Below, piece after piece: positions 62,343-64,000 of a stretch of 64,000 nt of DNA. Positions within the stretch are counted from its first letter, which is position 1; each line of letters begins with the position of its first letter. A model generated the notes under the pieces. The model was not told the origin of the DNA and searched no databases. It saw nothing but the letters and a program-made list of their open reading frames with translations. This stretch comes from Paenibacillus auburnensis (GTDB lineage Bacteria; Bacillota; Bacilli; Paenibacillales; Paenibacillaceae), in contig NZ_CAKMMG010000001.1 in the NCBI RefSeq assembly GCF_927798115.1, positions 1,364,001 through 1,428,000 on the forward strand, in the 5' to 3' direction. A program made the translations under genes and the position numbers.

Positions 62343-63860
62343 TTACAGTTTGTAGAGCTCTGTATATTTCGCTTCCAGATAATCGGCCAGATAATCCGGG
62401 TTCAGCGGCTCGCCGGTTACCTGCTCTATAATTTGCGAAGGGGTCAGACTTTTGCCGAAGCGGTAGATTTTATCCGTCAGCCATTCCTTAATCGGCAGCA
62501 GATTACCTTCAGCAATCAGGCTGTCGAACTCCGGAAGCTCTTTGCGGAGCGTATTCAGAATCTGTGCCGCATACATATTCCCCAGGGAGTAGGAAGCAAA
62601 ATAACCGAAGTCGCCCCCGGACCAGTGAACATCCTGCAGTACGCCCAGCGCATTGGAAGGCGGGGTGATGCCCAGGTATTCCTGATATTTGGCATTCCAG
62701 ACCTTAGGCAGATCCTTAACCTCAAGGCCTTCATTGAAAATAAGCTTTTCGATCTCATAACGGACAATGATGTGCAGGTTATACGTTAGCTCGTCGGCTT
62801 CTATCCGGATAAACGAATTGGCTACACTGTTGATCGCGCGGTAAAACTGCTCTACTTCAACATTCGCCAGCTGCTCAGGGAAATACTGCTGTAGATCACC
62901 ATAGTAACGCTGCCAGAAAGCACGGCTGCGGCCAATCATATTCTCCCAAAGTCTCGACTGGGATTCATGGATTCCCATGGAGGTGCCGGTAGCAAGCGGT
63001 GTACCAACCAGATCCTTGCTGATATTTTGCTCATACAGGGCGTGCCCGCCTTCATGCAGTGAGCTGAAAATTGCGCTCGTTACATTATCGAGCAAATAAT
63101 TGGTCGTGATACGCACATCGCCCGGATTGAGTCCGGTAGCGAACGGATGCACACTTTCATCAAGGCGTCCTGCCTCAAAGTCATAACCCATCTGCTCCAG
63201 CACGAACAGGCCGAATTTCTCCTGCTGCTCTTTGGCGTAGATTTGGCTCAGGAATTCGGTATCCGGCTTGTTAGGTGAAGCACTAATCGCCTCTACGAGC
63301 GGCACAAGACGGGCGCGGAGGCGGCCGAAGATTTCATCTACTTTGGCAACAGTCAAATCGGGCTCGTACATATCAAGCAGCGTATCATAGCGGGTATCCT
63401 TGACACCCCAGTAATCAATAAATTCCTGTTTGAAGGCGACAATCTTGCTTAAGTAAGGCTCAAAGGAAGCAAAATCATCGTTTTCCTTGGCTTCTTCCCA
63501 CATGCTCTCGGAATGGGCTGCCAGAACGGAGTACTCTTCGAATTTTTTGGATGGAATGCTCTTGCTGCGTTCATATTCCTTGAGGCAGTCTTTAACGATT
63601 TTGTTCTGGGCATCACTCAACTGGTTCGCAACGTCAGGACGGCTGAAAAATTTAGTAAACTCGCCCATCTCCGGCGAGGTCTCCAGTCTGAATAGTTCTC
63701 CGGAGAGCATACCGATCGTTCCCGAGCGGACCTCTACGCCCTTTCGCGGGGCACCTGTGCGCAAATCCCAATGAAGGAGTCCGATAGCTTCGTTATAGCC
63801 GCTGATTTTGGATAAGAGCTCCTGAAATTTCTCCCATTCTTCTTTTACTGCTTGTTCCAT
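62343..63860 (-). CDS. M32 family metallocarboxypeptidase
   Basis: Zinc carboxypeptidase of family M32 (B. subtilis YpwA type), 505 aa, close to the family length. The HEGGHALYEQ active site (HExxH) is near residue 268, followed by GIHESQSRLWENMIGRS, with the third zinc ligand Glu, and the DVRITTNY and IRIEADELTY blocks. It releases residues from peptide C-termini. A good promoter lies 40-70 bases upstream. Confidence 0.95.
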   Translation of the reverse strand: MEQAVKEEWEKFQELLSKISGYNEAIGLLHWDLRTGAPRKGVEVRSGTIGMLSGELFRLETSPEMGEFTKFFSRPDVANQLSDAQNKIVKDCLKEYERSKSIPSKKFEEYSVLAAHSESMWEEAKENDDFASFEPYLSKIVAFKQEFIDYWGVKDTRYDTLLDMYEPDLTVAKVDEIFGRLRARLVPLVEAISASPNKPDTEFLSQIYAKEQQEKFGLFVLEQMGYDFEAGRLDESVHPFATGLNPGDVRITTNYLLDNVTSAIFSSLHEGGHALYEQNISKDLVGTPLATGTSMGIHESQSRLWENMIGRSRAFWQRYYGDLQQYFPEQLANVEVEQFYRAINSVANSFIRIEADELTYNLHIIVRYEIEKLIFNEGLEVKDLPKVWNAKYQEYLGITPPSNALGVLQDVHWSGGDFGYFASYSLGNMYAAQILNTLRKELPEFDSLIAEGNLLPIKEWLTDKIYRFGKSLTPSQIIEQVTGEPLNPDYLADYLEAKYTELYKL

Positions 63861-63900
63861 TCCTATGCACCTGCTTTCTCTGTTTTGCTGACTCCTCTTG

Positions 63901-63929
63901 ATGATACTTTTTTAGATCAGTATAATCAA
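63901..63929 (-). promoter_or_regulatory. Sigma-A-type promoter of the M32 carboxypeptidase
   Basis: Minus strand: -35 TTGATT (63924-63929), 17-bp spacer, -10 TATCAT (63901-63906). The rest of the window to 64000 shows nothing further. Confidence 0.65.
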
Positions 63930-64000
63930 CCGCGCCGGGTACCTGGAGCAGCTTGCAATGTCTTTCCAACCAGATGACACAAAAATCAACCTGTCGTGGT

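Overview
The window reads as a chromosomal segment of a flagellated, low-to-mid GC Bacillota, most likely a Paenibacillus. The reasons are the gene order (rplS, rbgA, rnhB, ylqG/ylqH, sucCD, dprA, topA, trmFO, hslVU, then a ~32-kb fla/che operon, then rpsB-tsf-pyrH), the strong GGAGG ribosome binding sites, frequent TTG and GTG starts, and the CheC/CheD/FliY chemotaxis set. Almost every gene lies on the minus strand, so transcription runs from high to low coordinates.

Region by region, in transcription order. (1) 63860-61640: an M32 carboxypeptidase and a hemolysin III-like membrane protein. (2) 61492-57336: ylxM-ffh, then rpsP-khpA-rimM-trmD, closed by a strong terminator at 57263-57306; a 440-bp repeat-bearing spacer separates ffh from rpsP. 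(3) 57262-53986: an accessory block of about 3.3 kb between trmD and rplS, which are adjacent in B. subtilis. It holds a 38-codon gene, a free-standing structured RNA with its own promoter and terminator, a long inverted repeat, tRNA-Pro(GGG), a 62-aa membrane protein with repeated TGTGAA boxes upstream, an 82-aa CxxC protein, a DUF4097-type lipoprotein and a small zinc-ribbon membrane protein. (4) 53840-46551: rplS with its own promoter and structured leader, lepB, rbgA, rnhB, a FliK-like (YlqG) and FlhB-tail-like (YlqH) pair, yraN, a zinc-ribbon protein and a metallophosphoesterase. (5) 46360-43478: comM and the divergent ohr/ohrR peroxide-response pair. (6) 43128-33952: sucCD, dprA, topA, trmFO and hslVU. 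(7) 33571-1947: the fla/che operon flgB-flgC-fliE-fliF-fliG-fliH-fliI-fliJ-motE-fliK-flgD-(TIGR02530)-flgE/G-flbD-fliL-fliM-fliY-cheY-fliO-fliP-fliQ-fliR-flhB-flhA-flhF-flhG-cheB-cheA-cheW-cheC-cheD-(unknown)-sigD-fapA-(unknown)-swrB-like-(unknown). (8) 1746-1: rpsB-tsf-pyrH with a clear promoter in front of rpsB.

The large operon supplies in one transcript the basal body (FlgB/C, FliE/F), the switch (FliG/M/Y), the type III export gate and ATPase (FliO/P/Q/R, FlhA/B, FliH/I/J), hook assembly (FliK, FlgD, FlgE), flagellar number and placement (FlhF, FlhG), signalling (CheA/B/C/D/W/Y) and the late sigma factor SigD. No cheR is in the window.

Most of the window is ordinary core genome. The least explained material is the trmD-rplS block, above all the ~157-nt structured RNA at 56723-56879, whose closing helix buries a near-perfect Shine-Dalgarno sequence. 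Also notable is the absence of xerC and codY from their usual places beside hslVU, while a CodY-box-like core remains upstream of flgB. All names rest on recognition of protein motifs and gene order; no searches were run.
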